Below, piece after piece: positions 21,722-29,033 of a stretch of DNA of 64,000 nt. Made by a program: the position numbers and the translations under genes. The notes beneath the pieces are model-generated. The model did not search any database. It saw only the letters and a list, made by a program, of their open reading frames with translations, and was not told where the DNA came from. The stretch's first letter is position 1, and each line of letters begins with the position of its first letter. The DNA comes from Variovorax sp. N23 (GTDB taxonomy: Bacteria; Pseudomonadota; Gammaproteobacteria; Burkholderiales; Burkholderiaceae_C): assembly GCF_025486315.1 (NCBI RefSeq), contig NZ_JAOOPY010000005.1, positions 54,001-118,000 on the forward strand, in the 5' to 3' direction.

Positions 21722-22357
21722 CTAGTGCAGGTGACGCGGGCGGCGACCGCCGCCGTGGCCGCCGGCGCCCGGCCCACCCGGGCCGCTGCCGCGCGGGCGC
21801 TTGCCGATCTCGAGCGAGTTCACGAGCGCGTCGAAGCGGTCGCCGAAGAGCTTGTCGATCTCAGCGACCACACCGCCGAGTTCGGCGCCGTCGAAGTGGC
21901 GCTCCATGAGGTTCACCACATCTTCGACGAGCAGATCGCGCTGGACCTGCATGATCGCCGCGGGGTTGGGGCCCACGAACAGCATGATGAAGTCGTCGCG
22001 CGACTCCTCTTCCGGGTCGCCCTCTTCCTCGTCGTAGTCGGTGTCGTAGAAGGTGACCTCGATGGCCGCACCCTGCTCCGCGAGCTCGTTCAGCGCCATG
22101 CACATCTCGTCGAGTTCCTGACGGAAATCCTCGTCGCCGGGCACGGTCCAGCACATCTGCAGCATGTGCTCCTTCTGCTCGAAGCGGATACCGGGTTCTT
22201 CTTCGTAGGTGCTGGTGGCGCCGTCGGCCAGCGATTTGGCGCCGGCGTATTTCCACAGGGGCTTGAGCGCCTCCTGGATCTGGGCGAAGGTCACGTCCGA
22301 ACGCAGTGGCACGTCGCCATGCACATGGATTTCGAATGGAGCGTTATAGCGTGGCAT
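21722..22357 (-). CDS. DUF6806-like cytoplasmic protein
   Basis: The 211-residue protein begins MPRYNAPFEIHVHGDVPLRS. It contains acidic segments (YDTDYDEEEGDPEEESRDDF) and a conserved-looking stretch MLFVGPNPAAIMQVQRDLLV, as in a betaproteobacterial family annotated DUF6806. The C-terminus is a Gly/Arg-rich tail (GSGPGGPGAGGHGGGRRP). There is no signal or membrane segment. It is the last clearly chromosomal gene before the prophage; the function is unknown. Confidence 0.78.
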   Translation of the reverse strand: MPRYNAPFEIHVHGDVPLRSDVTFAQIQEALKPLWKYAGAKSLADGATSTYEEEPGIRFEQKEHMLQMCWTVPGDEDFRQELDEMCMALNELAEQGAAIEVTFYDTDYDEEEGDPEEESRDDFIMLFVGPNPAAIMQVQRDLLVEDVVNLMERHFDGAELGGVVAEIDKLFGDRFDALVNSLEIGKRPRGSGPGGPGAGGHGGGRRPRHLH

Positions 22358-22515
22358 GTCTTGCTCCCTTGTCATGCAGTGGTGCCCGGAACCGGCGACA
22401 AACATCCTTATTTGACGCGGGTTCTACGGGTTTTCGGGGGATTATTGAGGGGAGAGTTTAAAAACACCTCGTACCCATTGAATTGATTTTCCCACAGCGC
22501 CAAGCACTTTAATTG

Positions 22516-22531
22516 CTGTACGCTTATCCAG
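22516..22531. promoter_or_regulatory. LexA-box-like sequence over the start of a small gene
   Basis: CTGT, eight bases (ACGCTTAT), CCAG matches the LexA half-site spacing CTGT-N8-ACAG at seven of eight conserved positions. It ends one base before the ATG at 22533, so bound LexA would block transcription or initiation. Inference only. Confidence 0.4.
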
Positions 22532-22532
22532 C

Positions 22533-22754
22533 ATGAAGCAAGTCGAGATGTACCGCTGGCGCATCCCCCAGAAGCCGCCGAAGAAACCCCGCCTCACCAG
22601 CTACTACATGACGCTGGAGGAAGGGCGCGACAGATTCCCAGAGGGCGAGCCTGCGCTGGAGTGGAAGGAGGTTCGAGCGGTTTGCTCGACGCCTGAGGAA
22701 ACCAGCCGCGAGATGGCCAAGGGGCTGGAGCCGTCCTTCCCGCCCAAGGCGTAG
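22533..22754 (+). CDS. small hypothetical protein at the prophage boundary (73 aa)
   Basis: A basic, Pro-rich soluble protein beginning MKQVEMYRWRIPQKPPKKPR and containing LTSYYMTLEEGRDRFPEGEP. Similar short proteins (MYRW-IP..., TSYYM...) are common in Comamonadaceae genomes. It is on the plus strand, convergent with the prophage lysis operon. No ribosome binding site is obvious; a LexA-like box overlaps the region just upstream of the ATG. It may be host DNA, a prophage cargo gene or an SOS-induced gene. The function is unknown. Confidence 0.6.
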   Translation: MKQVEMYRWRIPQKPPKKPRLTSYYMTLEEGRDRFPEGEPALEWKEVRAVCSTPEETSREMAKGLEPSFPPKA

Positions 22755-22775
22755 CGCCAGGCCGGCCCAGAAACG

Positions 22776-22808
22776 GAAAAAGGCCCCCAGCGCCGAAGCG
22801 CCAGGGGC
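22776..22808 (-). terminator. Rho-independent terminator of the lysis/late operon
   Basis: Read on the minus strand, GCCCCTGGCGC, TTCG, GCGCTGGGGGC gives an 11-bp stem (two G-U pairs) with a UUCG tetraloop, followed by CCTTTTTCC. It lies about 20 bp past the Rz stop, where the late transcript should end. Confidence 0.85.
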
Positions 22809-22828
22809 ATGGGTGGGGTGTCGGGCGG

Positions 22829-23401
22829 TCAGGGTGATCGCAATCGCCCGCTGGCCGGCAGCGTGTAGTCGACCGGCGCCAGCAGCGCGCGGTCGTTGCG
22901 CACGAGGCCCAGCAGCAGCGTCACCTCAGCGTCTCGGCCTTCGACAACTCGTCGACCTTCTGCAAGTAGGTCTCGACCTTCTGCAGCCACGTCTGCGAGG
23001 ACTGCGGATCGATCCGCGACACGCTCGCAGGCAGCGGGGTCGCTTCGGGCTGTTTCGCGATCACGGGCGGCGAAGGCGGCGAGTTGGCGGCGCACCCGCT
23101 GACTGTCAGCAGCATCAGAATTGCGGCCGTCCTGAATGGTCTCGAGGCGGGTTTCGTAGGCATCGACGATCTCCTGTTGGGTGGTGGCATGGGTGAGCTG
23201 CAGCGCTGCGACGCGCTCGGACTCGCGCAGCGCGGCGCGCAGGCGGTCGTTCGTTTCCTGCGCGCGCGCGGCCTTCTCATCGGCCAGCGCCCCGCGCGCG
23301 CCGGCCAGGCGCACGGCCTGCACGCCCAGGGCCGAGGCCAGCGCGGCCAGCAGCAGGCCGACCGCGATCAGCTTCCAGTTGGCCAGGATGGTGGTGATCA
23401 C
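22829..23401 (-). CDS. Rz-like inner-membrane spanin subunit
   Basis: The 190-residue protein has one N-terminal signal-anchor helix (WKLIAVGLLLAALASALGV) and then a long periplasmic helical region rich in Arg, Glu, Ala and Gln (about residues 35-150). This is the i-spanin layout. Together with Rz1 it would fuse inner and outer membranes at the final step of lysis. A second gene with a lipobox is embedded in another frame, which confirms the assignment. It overlaps the DUF6527-like gene start-to-stop by 4 bp. Confidence 0.88.
   Translation of the reverse strand: MITTILANWKLIAVGLLLAALASALGVQAVRLAGARGALADEKAARAQETNDRLRAALRESERVAALQLTHATTQQEIVDAYETRLETIQDGRNSDAADSQRVRRQLAAFAARDRETARSDPAACERVADRSAVLADVAAEGRDLLAEGRRVVEGRDAEVTLLLGLVRNDRALLAPVDYTLPASGRLRSP
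22921..23163 (-). CDS. Rz1-like outer-membrane spanin lipoprotein, nested in Rz
   Basis: The 80-residue frame inside the Rz gene begins MPTKPASRPFRTAAILMLL, then the lipobox TVSGC. The mature lipoprotein of about 56 residues is Pro-rich at its start (CAANSPPSPPV) and ends in a helix (TWLQKVETYLQKVDELSKAE). Nested Rz1 genes are the rule in lambdoid lysis cassettes. The start chosen, ATG at 23163, gives a normal basic signal region; the longer frame to 23280 is not needed. Confidence 0.85.
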   Translation of the reverse strand: MPTKPASRPFRTAAILMLLTVSGCAANSPPSPPVIAKQPEATPLPASVSRIDPQSSQTWLQKVETYLQKVDELSKAETLR

Positions 23402-23727
23402 GGCTCGATCTCCGGCAGGTCGACCGTCTGGCCGGCCAGCGCATGCGTGCAGTCGCCCAGGAACTGGATGCGGCCATCGGTCACGAACGAATGGCAGATC
23501 GCCTTGTCGTCCCAGCCTTCGTCATCGCCGGGCGCGATGGCGCCGCGCGACAGGATCGATGGCGTCAGCGTCGGACGGTCGAAGTTGCAGTTGAAGGTCC
23601 AGCGCGGCGCGACGATGTCGGCGCGGGTGTTCTGGTTCGGCAGGCAGTGCGTCATGCCACAGCCTGGGCAGCTGAATTGCACGCCGTAGTGGGTGCCGTC
23701 CGTGTTCTCGACGCTCTTGAATCTCAT
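23398..23727 (-). CDS. DUF6527-like zinc-ribbon protein in the lysis cassette
   Basis: The 109-residue protein begins MRFKSVENTDGTHYGVQF and has a CPGC...C pattern near residues 20-28. Further on come segments resembling DUF6527: RWTFNCNFDRPTLTPSILSR, then CHSFVTDGRIQFLGDCTHAL. The Cys/His spacing suggests a small metal-binding fold. Such proteins recur in phages near lysis or tail genes, with no known role. Both its ends overlap neighbours by 4 bp, so it is co-translated with the lysis genes. Confidence 0.75.
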   Translation of the reverse strand: MRFKSVENTDGTHYGVQFSCPGCGMTHCLPNQNTRADIVAPRWTFNCNFDRPTLTPSILSRGAIAPGDDEGWDDKAICHSFVTDGRIQFLGDCTHALAGQTVDLPEIEP

Positions 23728-23903
23728 GACGTTCCTTTCTTCGGCGCGCACAGTGCGCAGACGGTGCGGTAGACCCGACCCATAAAGACGTGCCGGCACT
23801 CCACGCACACGGTGCGGACGTAGGGGCCGACATGCACATCGGCCCGGTAATCGCGCGGCATTCCTGCGGCGATGTCTTCGGCGCGCGCGAGGTCGGAGTT
23901 CAT
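23724..23903 (-). CDS. small zinc-ribbon-like protein (59 aa)
   Basis: The 59-residue protein (MNSDLARAEDIAAGMPRDYR...) has two Cys pairs, CVEC and CALC, about 22 residues apart. That spacing is typical of a zinc ribbon. It shares an ATGA overlap with the next gene, and its start lies 2 bp before the stop of the preceding small TM gene. The tight packing supports real translation. The role is unknown. Confidence 0.65.
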   Translation of the reverse strand: MNSDLARAEDIAAGMPRDYRADVHVGPYVRTVCVECRHVFMGRVYRTVCALCAPKKGTS

Positions 23904-23904
23904 G

Positions 23905-24015
23905 TCAGCACAGCAGGTTGTGGCCGCCGCAGCCTTGCAGGAAAACCCACAGGACGATGCCAGCGGTGACGGCGGCCACCAGCAGCACGAAGCCGATGAA
24001 CTTGAGGGCCTTCAT
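23905..24015 (-). CDS. 36-aa single-TM peptide after endolysin
   Basis: A very short gene encoding MKALKFIGFVLLVAAVTAGI followed by VLWVFLQGCGGHNLLC. It has one membrane helix with a lysine-containing N-terminus and a Gly/Cys-rich end. The ATGA overlap with the endolysin stop indicates coupled translation. It could be an accessory holin, antiholin or lysis modulator. The CGGHNLLC end is not a standard lipobox. Confidence 0.6.
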   Translation of the reverse strand: MKALKFIGFVLLVAAVTAGIVLWVFLQGCGGHNLLC

Positions 24016-24599
24016 AGTGCCCCCAGGCCCAGCGCCAGGCGCGCAGCGGCATACAGGCGGGCACGGTCGACCCACCCGTTTGAGTCGCCGTCAGCAGCCG
24101 TCTTGCGCCCACGGTTGATGATGTCGCAGTACCCGTCGAAGTCGCCCTTGTCGGCCCAAGCGTTGAGGCCGCGCATGTCGGCATAGTCCGCCGCCGATAG
24201 CGCCGCCCAGTCGGTGAAGCCCAGTTGGTCGGGCTCGAGCTCGAAGTCCGGCACGCTGCGCTCGGGGAAGCGCGCGCGCAGCCGGTCGCGCACCGCCGCG
24301 TGGTTGTAGCGGCCGGTGGTCTGGATCAGGCCATGCCCGCGGAAGCGGAAGCCGTCGCCCGGCTGGGTGTTGCCGAGATCCTTGCGGCCCTCGTAGCCGC
24401 GCTGCGCCGGCGTCGGCCCCCACAGCTCGGTCGAGTAGTGCAGGCCGCCAGATTCATGACCGACGTTCGCCAGGAACATCGCCTGCCGGATAGACGTGTC
24501 GATTCCGTACAGGCCCATCGCCTCGTTCAGGGCGTCGGCGTAGCGCTGGGCGCGGTCGAGGCGCGCGCCGGTGCAGCGCGCGAGGGTATCGGCGTTCAC
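24012..24599 (-). CDS. endolysin, glycoside hydrolase family 19-like
   Basis: The 195-residue protein resembles phage GH19 (chitinase-like) muramidases that cut peptidoglycan glycan strands. Visible features are AMFLANVGHESGGLHYSTEL with the catalytic Glu, the YEGRKDLGNTQPGDGFRFRG segment, and GHGLIQTTGRYNHAAV. The C-terminal part contains CDIINRGRKTAADGDSNGW. There is no signal peptide, so release would depend on a holin. It overlaps the holin-like gene by 4 bp. Confidence 0.9.
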   Translation of the reverse strand: MNADTLARCTGARLDRAQRYADALNEAMGLYGIDTSIRQAMFLANVGHESGGLHYSTELWGPTPAQRGYEGRKDLGNTQPGDGFRFRGHGLIQTTGRYNHAAVRDRLRARFPERSVPDFELEPDQLGFTDWAALSAADYADMRGLNAWADKGDFDGYCDIINRGRKTAADGDSNGWVDRARLYAAARLALGLGAL

Positions 24600-24856
24600 G
24601 GATCGACCTTCGGAGCCGCAATGCCCTGAGCCTTCAGCCGCAGCACGATCCCGATGATGAACGCCGCCGAGATGTAGAGCGATGGGTGAATGCCCACCAC
24701 GCCCAGGATCGACGCTTTTTGATCATCGGAGAGCGTGACCCACACAGGGCCAGCCGCCGCACAGATGGCGTTCCACCAGAACGACAGCATTTGCCACGCC
24801 TTGCGCCACTCGGGCACGAAGAACTTGTCCAGCCAGTCAGCGATAGCCTGTTTCAT
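24596..24856 (-). CDS. putative holin (86 aa)
   Basis: The protein starts MKQAIADWLDKFFVPEWRKA. It has an amphipathic/hydrophobic region SFWWNAICAAAGPVWVTL and a second membrane helix SLYISAAFIIGIVLRLKAQG. Two hydrophobic segments, a charged C-terminus and the place just before the endolysin fit a holin. No sequence family was firmly recognised. It is ATGA-coupled to both neighbours. Confidence 0.7.
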   Translation of the reverse strand: MKQAIADWLDKFFVPEWRKAWQMLSFWWNAICAAAGPVWVTLSDDQKASILGVVGIHPSLYISAAFIIGIVLRLKAQGIAAPKVDP

Positions 24857-25125
24857 CGTGTGCTCCTTTTGTCGGACTCGAGGTTTTCAATGCGGAATTT
24901 CAGGATGGCCAACTCTCCCTGCACGGTGCTGGCCTGGCTGTTACCGGCCTTCACCGAAATCTTCAGGTCGGTCATGTCTTCCCCGAGCTGGCCCAGCTTG
25001 AAGTACATGCTTGCGAATGCCGCTGCGATGGCGAAGGCGCACCCAAGGAGCCATGTCAGCGGGAGCTTCATGTCGATGATTCGAGTGACCCTCGGCAGGT
25101 CGCCGGGTTGCGTGTCTTGATTCAT
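24853..25125 (-). CDS. single-TM protein with coiled coil, lysis cassette (90 aa)
   Basis: The 90-residue protein has a cytoplasmic N-terminus (MNQDTQPGDLPRVTRIID) and one membrane helix (LPLTWLLGCAFAIAAAFASM). A helical tail with heptad-like spacing follows (LGEDMTDLKISVKAGNSQ..., ELAILKFRIENLES). This layout resembles phage proteins near holins, possibly an antiholin or a spanin-like accessory. ATGA overlaps on both sides place it in the lysis operon. Confidence 0.65.
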   Translation of the reverse strand: MNQDTQPGDLPRVTRIIDMKLPLTWLLGCAFAIAAAFASMYFKLGQLGEDMTDLKISVKAGNSQASTVQGELAILKFRIENLESDKRSTR

Positions 25126-25277
25126 TGGCCCCCCGTGTTTCGGTCGTGCACCTTCTGGTAGACCGCCACGGCCTTGGCCTTCAGCGAGGCCCACGTCAGG
25201 CCCTGCCGCAGCGCCTGCCACTTGGGCACGATCCAGTCGATGAGCCACGCCCAGGCCGCTTGTGCGAGGTATTTCAT
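25122..25277 (-). CDS. 51-aa hypothetical protein
   Basis: A short basic protein beginning MKYLAQAAWAWLIDWIVPKW. It is Trp- and Ala-rich at the N-terminus, with a helical Lys/Ala region (SLKAKAVAVYQKVHDR) after it. The first 20 residues could be an amphipathic or membrane-associated helix. Its stop overlaps the next start as ATGA. It begins 5 bp after the preceding gene ends, which supports a genuine coupled gene. The function is unknown. Confidence 0.6.
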   Translation of the reverse strand: MKYLAQAAWAWLIDWIVPKWQALRQGLTWASLKAKAVAVYQKVHDRNTGGQ

Positions 25278-25281
25278 GGCA

Positions 25282-25485
25282 TCAACCCGGCATGACTGGC
25301 GGCTCTACCGCCGGCGGCGAAACGAACTCGCCCTCGACGTATGTCCAGCCAGGACCCACTGGCGAATCGTCGGGGAGTTCTTGGAGCGCTGCTCCTTCGA
25401 GTTGGTCGGCGAACGACGCATCAGCGCCGTCCCAGAGGATCACGTTGACGACGATGCCGTCCTTGATTACTGCCCAGCGGATCAT
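25282..25485 (-). CDS. small tail-fibre-associated protein (67 aa)
   Basis: The 67-residue protein begins MIRWAVIKDGIVVNVILWDG and ends in a Pro/Val-rich tail. Similar short proteins with the WAVI..G.VVNVILWDG pattern follow fibre genes in other phages and may be fibre-assembly or fibre-tip proteins. It overlaps the fibre gene by 4 bp. The role is inferred from position. Confidence 0.65.
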   Translation of the reverse strand: MIRWAVIKDGIVVNVILWDGADASFADQLEGAALQELPDDSPVGPGWTYVEGEFVSPPAVEPPVMPG

Positions 25486-26372
25486 GCGAACTCCTTGATG
25501 ACGACGACACCAGGCGAGGCGTTACCGCCCGAGCGCGTGCTTGCGTTGCTGGTTGTTGCGAGCGCGCCACCGCCGCCGGCGCCGTAGCCGGTGGCAGCCA
25601 AGCCGTTCCCGGACAGCGTGCCGAGCGGCGACGCGAAGCCGGATCCGCCAGCGCCGTGCGCGCTATCGCCACCATCCCCACCGTAGGCGAGCGAACCGAA
25701 GACGACAACGGCCAGCCGCGCGATTCGCCCTGTCTCGTTGAAGATGTTTCCGCCAGTGGCGGCCGCCTGCGTCGTGTTGCCGAGCGCGATGGAACTGCCG
25801 GATGCCGTGCCAGCCGATCCCCCCGTTCCGCCATTTGCGACGATGAGAGAGCCGACGCTCGACGCGCCACCGTTGCCGCCCGTCGCGTTCAGTGCGCCGA
25901 CGCCTGCGGCACCGACCGTGATCGTCTGCCCGGTGACGGCGGCGACCGCAAAGCGTCCGATGGCGCGCGCGCCAGAGGTTCCGCCTGCACCTACTGCGAC
26001 CTGTCCCGCCGTCGTCGTGGGCACCCCGCCGCCTGCAGCGCCGGCACCAACGACCTCAATTTCAACAAAGGCCGTCCCCGGCGTCGGCGTGTAAGTGGTC
26101 GAACTGGTGAAGACGCGATGCCCGATCTGTCGCCCGGGGGTCAGAATCGGAATCGCCTGCGCGATCTGGTTGTAGGTCGTCTTGCTCGGCGTGATGCCGG
26201 CCGCAACCAGAATGTTCAGCAGCTCCTGCATGAGCATGTTCAGGAATGACGCGCGAACACGTGTCGCCGGCACGCCGAGGGTTGGGTTTCCCTCCGTCCA
26301 GAAACCTGGGGTGCCCGCGGCCTCGGGCGTTGGCAGCGTTGTTGCTGCAGTTGGGTCATCGATCGGAAACAT
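25482..26372 (-). CDS. tail fibre/adhesin with glycine-rich C-terminal domain
   Basis: The 296-residue protein has an N-terminal attachment region (MFPIDDPTAATTLPTPEAAG, SFLNMLMQELLNILVAAG) seen in short phage fibre proteins. From about residue 115 it is strongly Gly-, Ala- and Ser-rich (GAGAAGGGVPTTT, GGNGGASSVG, GGDGGDSAHGAGGSG, GAGGGGALATT). This pattern resembles the polyglycine-sandwich adhesins of T-even-type tail tips, which contact receptors. It follows the gp48-like gene, the correct place for a receptor-binding protein. Confidence 0.8.
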   Translation of the reverse strand: MFPIDDPTAATTLPTPEAAGTPGFWTEGNPTLGVPATRVRASFLNMLMQELLNILVAAGITPSKTTYNQIAQAIPILTPGRQIGHRVFTSSTTYTPTPGTAFVEIEVVGAGAAGGGVPTTTAGQVAVGAGGTSGARAIGRFAVAAVTGQTITVGAAGVGALNATGGNGGASSVGSLIVANGGTGGSAGTASGSSIALGNTTQAAATGGNIFNETGRIARLAVVVFGSLAYGGDGGDSAHGAGGSGFASPLGTLSGNGLAATGYGAGGGGALATTSNASTRSGGNASPGVVVIKEFA

Positions 26373-26384
26373 CAGGGCTCCTTG

Positions 26385-26981
26385 TCAAACGTAGGAAAAG
26401 ATGAGCACCGTGTGTGCGGGCATGACCTCGCGCAGTTGGCACTCGAGAACGGCATTGCTCCAGTACGCGAGCGCGTCGCCGGCCACCCCGGTGCCAACCT
26501 GCATGTACTGAACGGTGTTGAGTTGGGCGTTGATCTGCCAGGCGTGCGCCCAGTCGTCTCCGTAGAGCGGATCGCCTGCGCGCAGCACGCCAACGCGCGC
26601 CGGCGCGAACTCGGTGATCGTGATCACGTAGCCCAGCGCAAGCGCGTAGGCGATGAAGTAAGGAACCGACTGGCCGCCGATGGCCTTCAGGCGTGCCACC
26701 ACCTGCGCGCGTCGCGCGGCCACCGTTGGCGATGTGCCAGCGCAAGGATCTGGGAGGCCGAGCGTCGACTCCCACTCAGGCAGCAGTTCGAAGGTCGAGG
26801 CTGGGAATGCATCGACCAGCAGCTGGTTGGCGCGCGCGTTCTGCCTTTCAAAGCTCGGCGCCAAGCCGGCGAGCGTCTTGGTCTGGATGGCATCCGGATC
26901 ACGCGGCCAGACGCGCCCGCGCGGCAACAACGACTGAAGCGCCGCCAGATAGTCTGCGGCGCTGTATTGCGGTGCACTCAT
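26385..26981 (-). CDS. Mu gp48-like baseplate/tail protein (DUF2313)
   Basis: The 198-residue protein begins YSAADYLAALQSLLPRGRVW, the family hallmark, and continues with FPASTFELLPEWESTLGLPD. It then has RRAQVVARLKAIGGQSVPYF and a beta-rich C-terminus. In Mu-type tails gp48 caps the baseplate wedge together with gp47 (J). It begins 2 bp after the gp47 stop. Confidence 0.9.
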   Translation of the reverse strand: MSAPQYSAADYLAALQSLLPRGRVWPRDPDAIQTKTLAGLAPSFERQNARANQLLVDAFPASTFELLPEWESTLGLPDPCAGTSPTVAARRAQVVARLKAIGGQSVPYFIAYALALGYVITITEFAPARVGVLRAGDPLYGDDWAHAWQINAQLNTVQYMQVGTGVAGDALAYWSNAVLECQLREVMPAHTVLIFSYV

Positions 26982-26983
26982 GG

Positions 26984-28105
26984 CTACGCGTAGGAAACGG
27001 TGCCCAGCGTGGGCAGATGGCCGAGCGTGGTCGCGATGTTTCCGCTGGGCGTGGTGATCACGAAGCCCTGCGTGCCGGAGATGGCCGCGATGGCCGACTC
27101 GATGAGCGACAGCGCCACGGTGCCGCCGGTGGCCGTGCCGTAGAGGTAGAACACGCCGGTGATGGCCGCCTCGACCAGCGCGCGCGTGGCCAGGCTCGCA
27201 CCGCTGAGCCCGGTGATAGTGAAGTTGTTCGGCGACGCGATCGGTGCCACGGAGAAGACCAGCGCCGTCGCAGGGCGAAGCGGGAAGATGTGGTCGGCGA
27301 CGATCAGCTGGTCGCCGGTGGCAGCAGCAGCTCGCGGCTCGTCGGTCGCCACGCCGTCGGTGCCTTGCGGGAATCCTCCATGCACCGCTTCGGCCTGATC
27401 CCACATCGTGTAGACCACGACGGTGCCAGCGCCGGCGCCATTCGGATTGCACCAGGCTCGCGTGACACCAGGCACCTCGAGCGCCCACTGGATGTAGTCG
27501 CCCACCGCGCCGCCCTGAGCCGGCGACCGGTAGGCCGTCAGCATGCGGCTGCGCAGGCTGTCGTCGTCCTCGATGTCGGCGCCGCCGGTGAATGCCGTGG
27601 TCACCGTGCCGTTCGACTGCACGCCGGCGATGGCCTGGCCAAGCGTCATCGCCGTTCCGACATCGGTGTTCCCAACCGCGCCGGTCTGGCCGGTCGGGTC
27701 GGCGACAGCAGACGCCGGGACCAGGACCGTTCCAGCGCTCGCCGTGGCGTCCGCCGTAGAGACGAACGCCTGGCCATCCCCGCGGATGATCGATGTCCCA
27801 CTCGGCACCGTGCCGCTGGTGGCCGGGAAGGACACGACACCAGACGCCACGGAAGCGCTCTTGCGGAACACGTCTTTCAGGGCCGCCCATGCCTCCAGGA
27901 ACTCACCCTCGGCTGTGTACGGCACGGCCTGCTTTGCGATCCAGTCGAGATACCCGTAGTGCAGGTGCGTGAGGTTGGCCTGGGCCTTGCCCGTGATGCC
28001 GAGGTTCGAGAATCGCAGCAGCGCGTCGGAGCCCGGCAACGACGACGAGATGTCGTTCGCTACCTGGCTCTGCAGCTCGCTGAGTGTGGGGCGTGCGTAG
28101 GGCAT
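26984..28105 (-). CDS. baseplate J-like protein (Mu gp47)
   Basis: The 373-residue protein has the baseplate J N-terminus (RPTLSELQSQVANDISSSLP). Family segments include HLHYGYLDWIAKQAVPYTAE, a central ADIEDDDSLRSRMLTAYRSP and GDYIQWALEVPGVTRAW. J proteins form the wedge of contractile-tail baseplates. It overlaps the gp46-like gene by one base (TGATG), so translation is likely coupled. Confidence 0.95.
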   Translation of the reverse strand: MPYARPTLSELQSQVANDISSSLPGSDALLRFSNLGITGKAQANLTHLHYGYLDWIAKQAVPYTAEGEFLEAWAALKDVFRKSASVASGVVSFPATSGTVPSGTSIIRGDGQAFVSTADATASAGTVLVPASAVADPTGQTGAVGNTDVGTAMTLGQAIAGVQSNGTVTTAFTGGADIEDDDSLRSRMLTAYRSPAQGGAVGDYIQWALEVPGVTRAWCNPNGAGAGTVVVYTMWDQAEAVHGGFPQGTDGVATDEPRAAAATGDQLIVADHIFPLRPATALVFSVAPIASPNNFTITGLSGASLATRALVEAAITGVFYLYGTATGGTVALSLIESAIAAISGTQGFVITTPSGNIATTLGHLPTLGTVSYA

Positions 28106-28551
28106 CAGTTCAGTCCTTGCCAGATGGCATCGAAGTTCATGACGACGGTGGTTCCGTCGCTCTTGTTGGCCGTGACCCTGGCGCCGAGTGAGCTCATGGC
28201 GATCCATGCCGTCTCGATGTCGAAGCTGGCGACCACGCCGTCGTCGATCAACCACTGCACGCATTCGGTCAGGTAGTCCTGCGCGCGCGCCTGGGTCTCG
28301 GCCGTCTGCTTGGCGCGCGACAACAGCCACAGGCGCGATCCGATCGGGTAGCGCTCATCGGCATCCGCCCACCAGCCGCGCGGGTCGCCGCTGCCGTCGG
28401 GGATCTCGTCGTCGTCCCCGGCCACGCGGTCGGTAAAGATGCTGATGAGCACCGCGGTCACCAGGTCGCGGCCCGTCTGCAGGTCAGCGCCGGAAAGGAC
28501 CCAGTCGCCGCGGCCGAGCGCGGGCACCCATACGGTTGTCGTGTCGCTCAT
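28105..28551 (-). CDS. Mu gp46-like baseplate protein
   Basis: The 148-residue protein contains GRDLVTAVLISIFTDRVAGD, DPRGWWADADERYPIGSRLW and LLSRAKQTAETQARAQDY, the pattern of the Mu gp46 / W-like baseplate family. It would join the wedge to the central hub, like T4 gp25. The gene lies between gp45 and gp47, as in Mu, with ATGA and TGATG overlaps. Confidence 0.9.
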   Translation of the reverse strand: MSDTTTVWVPALGRGDWVLSGADLQTGRDLVTAVLISIFTDRVAGDDDEIPDGSGDPRGWWADADERYPIGSRLWLLSRAKQTAETQARAQDYLTECVQWLIDDGVVASFDIETAWIAMSSLGARVTANKSDGTTVVMNFDAIWQGLN

Positions 28552-29033
28552 ACCGGGGTTCCTGTGTTCGATCCGCCCGACTGCACGCCGCCATGGCGAT
28601 GCGTCTTGCCGATCTCCACGCCGTCGTGCTTGACGCTCGGCGCATTGAGAATGGTCAGCGGCAGGCCGGCGCAATCGATCACGGTGCCGGCCCGACTGAA
28701 GTAGAGCGACTGGCCGAGGTCCGTGTAGACCTTCACCTCGCCAGGCGCCAGCCCTGTCGGTCGGGTAGATTCATCGTTCGTGCCGATCACCACGCCGTTC
28801 GAGCGCTCGCCGGCCACGAAGATCACGATCGCCTGGCAGCCCGGCAGAGGCATCGAGGAGAAGCCGTACTCGGCGACGCGCGGCGTGTTGTCGCGCACAT
28901 CCTCGCCGGGCATCTGGACCTGCAGCATCTGCACGTTTCCGCCGTCGTCCCCCGTGGTCACTCGCCCGCGGCCGATCGCCATCTGCAGGCGGCGCCAGAT
29001 CTTCTCGAGGCCGCGGGTTGCTTGATCGGTCAT
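28548..29033 (-). CDS. Mu gp45-like baseplate spike protein
   Basis: The 161-residue protein matches the Mu gp45 / P2 gpV class of membrane-piercing spikes. An N-terminal OB-like part (GRVTTGDDGGNVQMLQVQMP, then AEYGFSSMPLPGCQAIVIFV) leads into the spike beta-helix. The C-terminal HRHGG motif near the end resembles the HxH iron-binding tip of such spikes (KTHRHGGVQSGG). The ATG at 29033 gives an ATGA overlap with the hub gene. Confidence 0.9.
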   Translation of the reverse strand: MTDQATRGLEKIWRRLQMAIGRGRVTTGDDGGNVQMLQVQMPGEDVRDNTPRVAEYGFSSMPLPGCQAIVIFVAGERSNGVVIGTNDESTRPTGLAPGEVKVYTDLGQSLYFSRAGTVIDCAGLPLTILNAPSVKHDGVEIGKTHRHGGVQSGGSNTGTPV

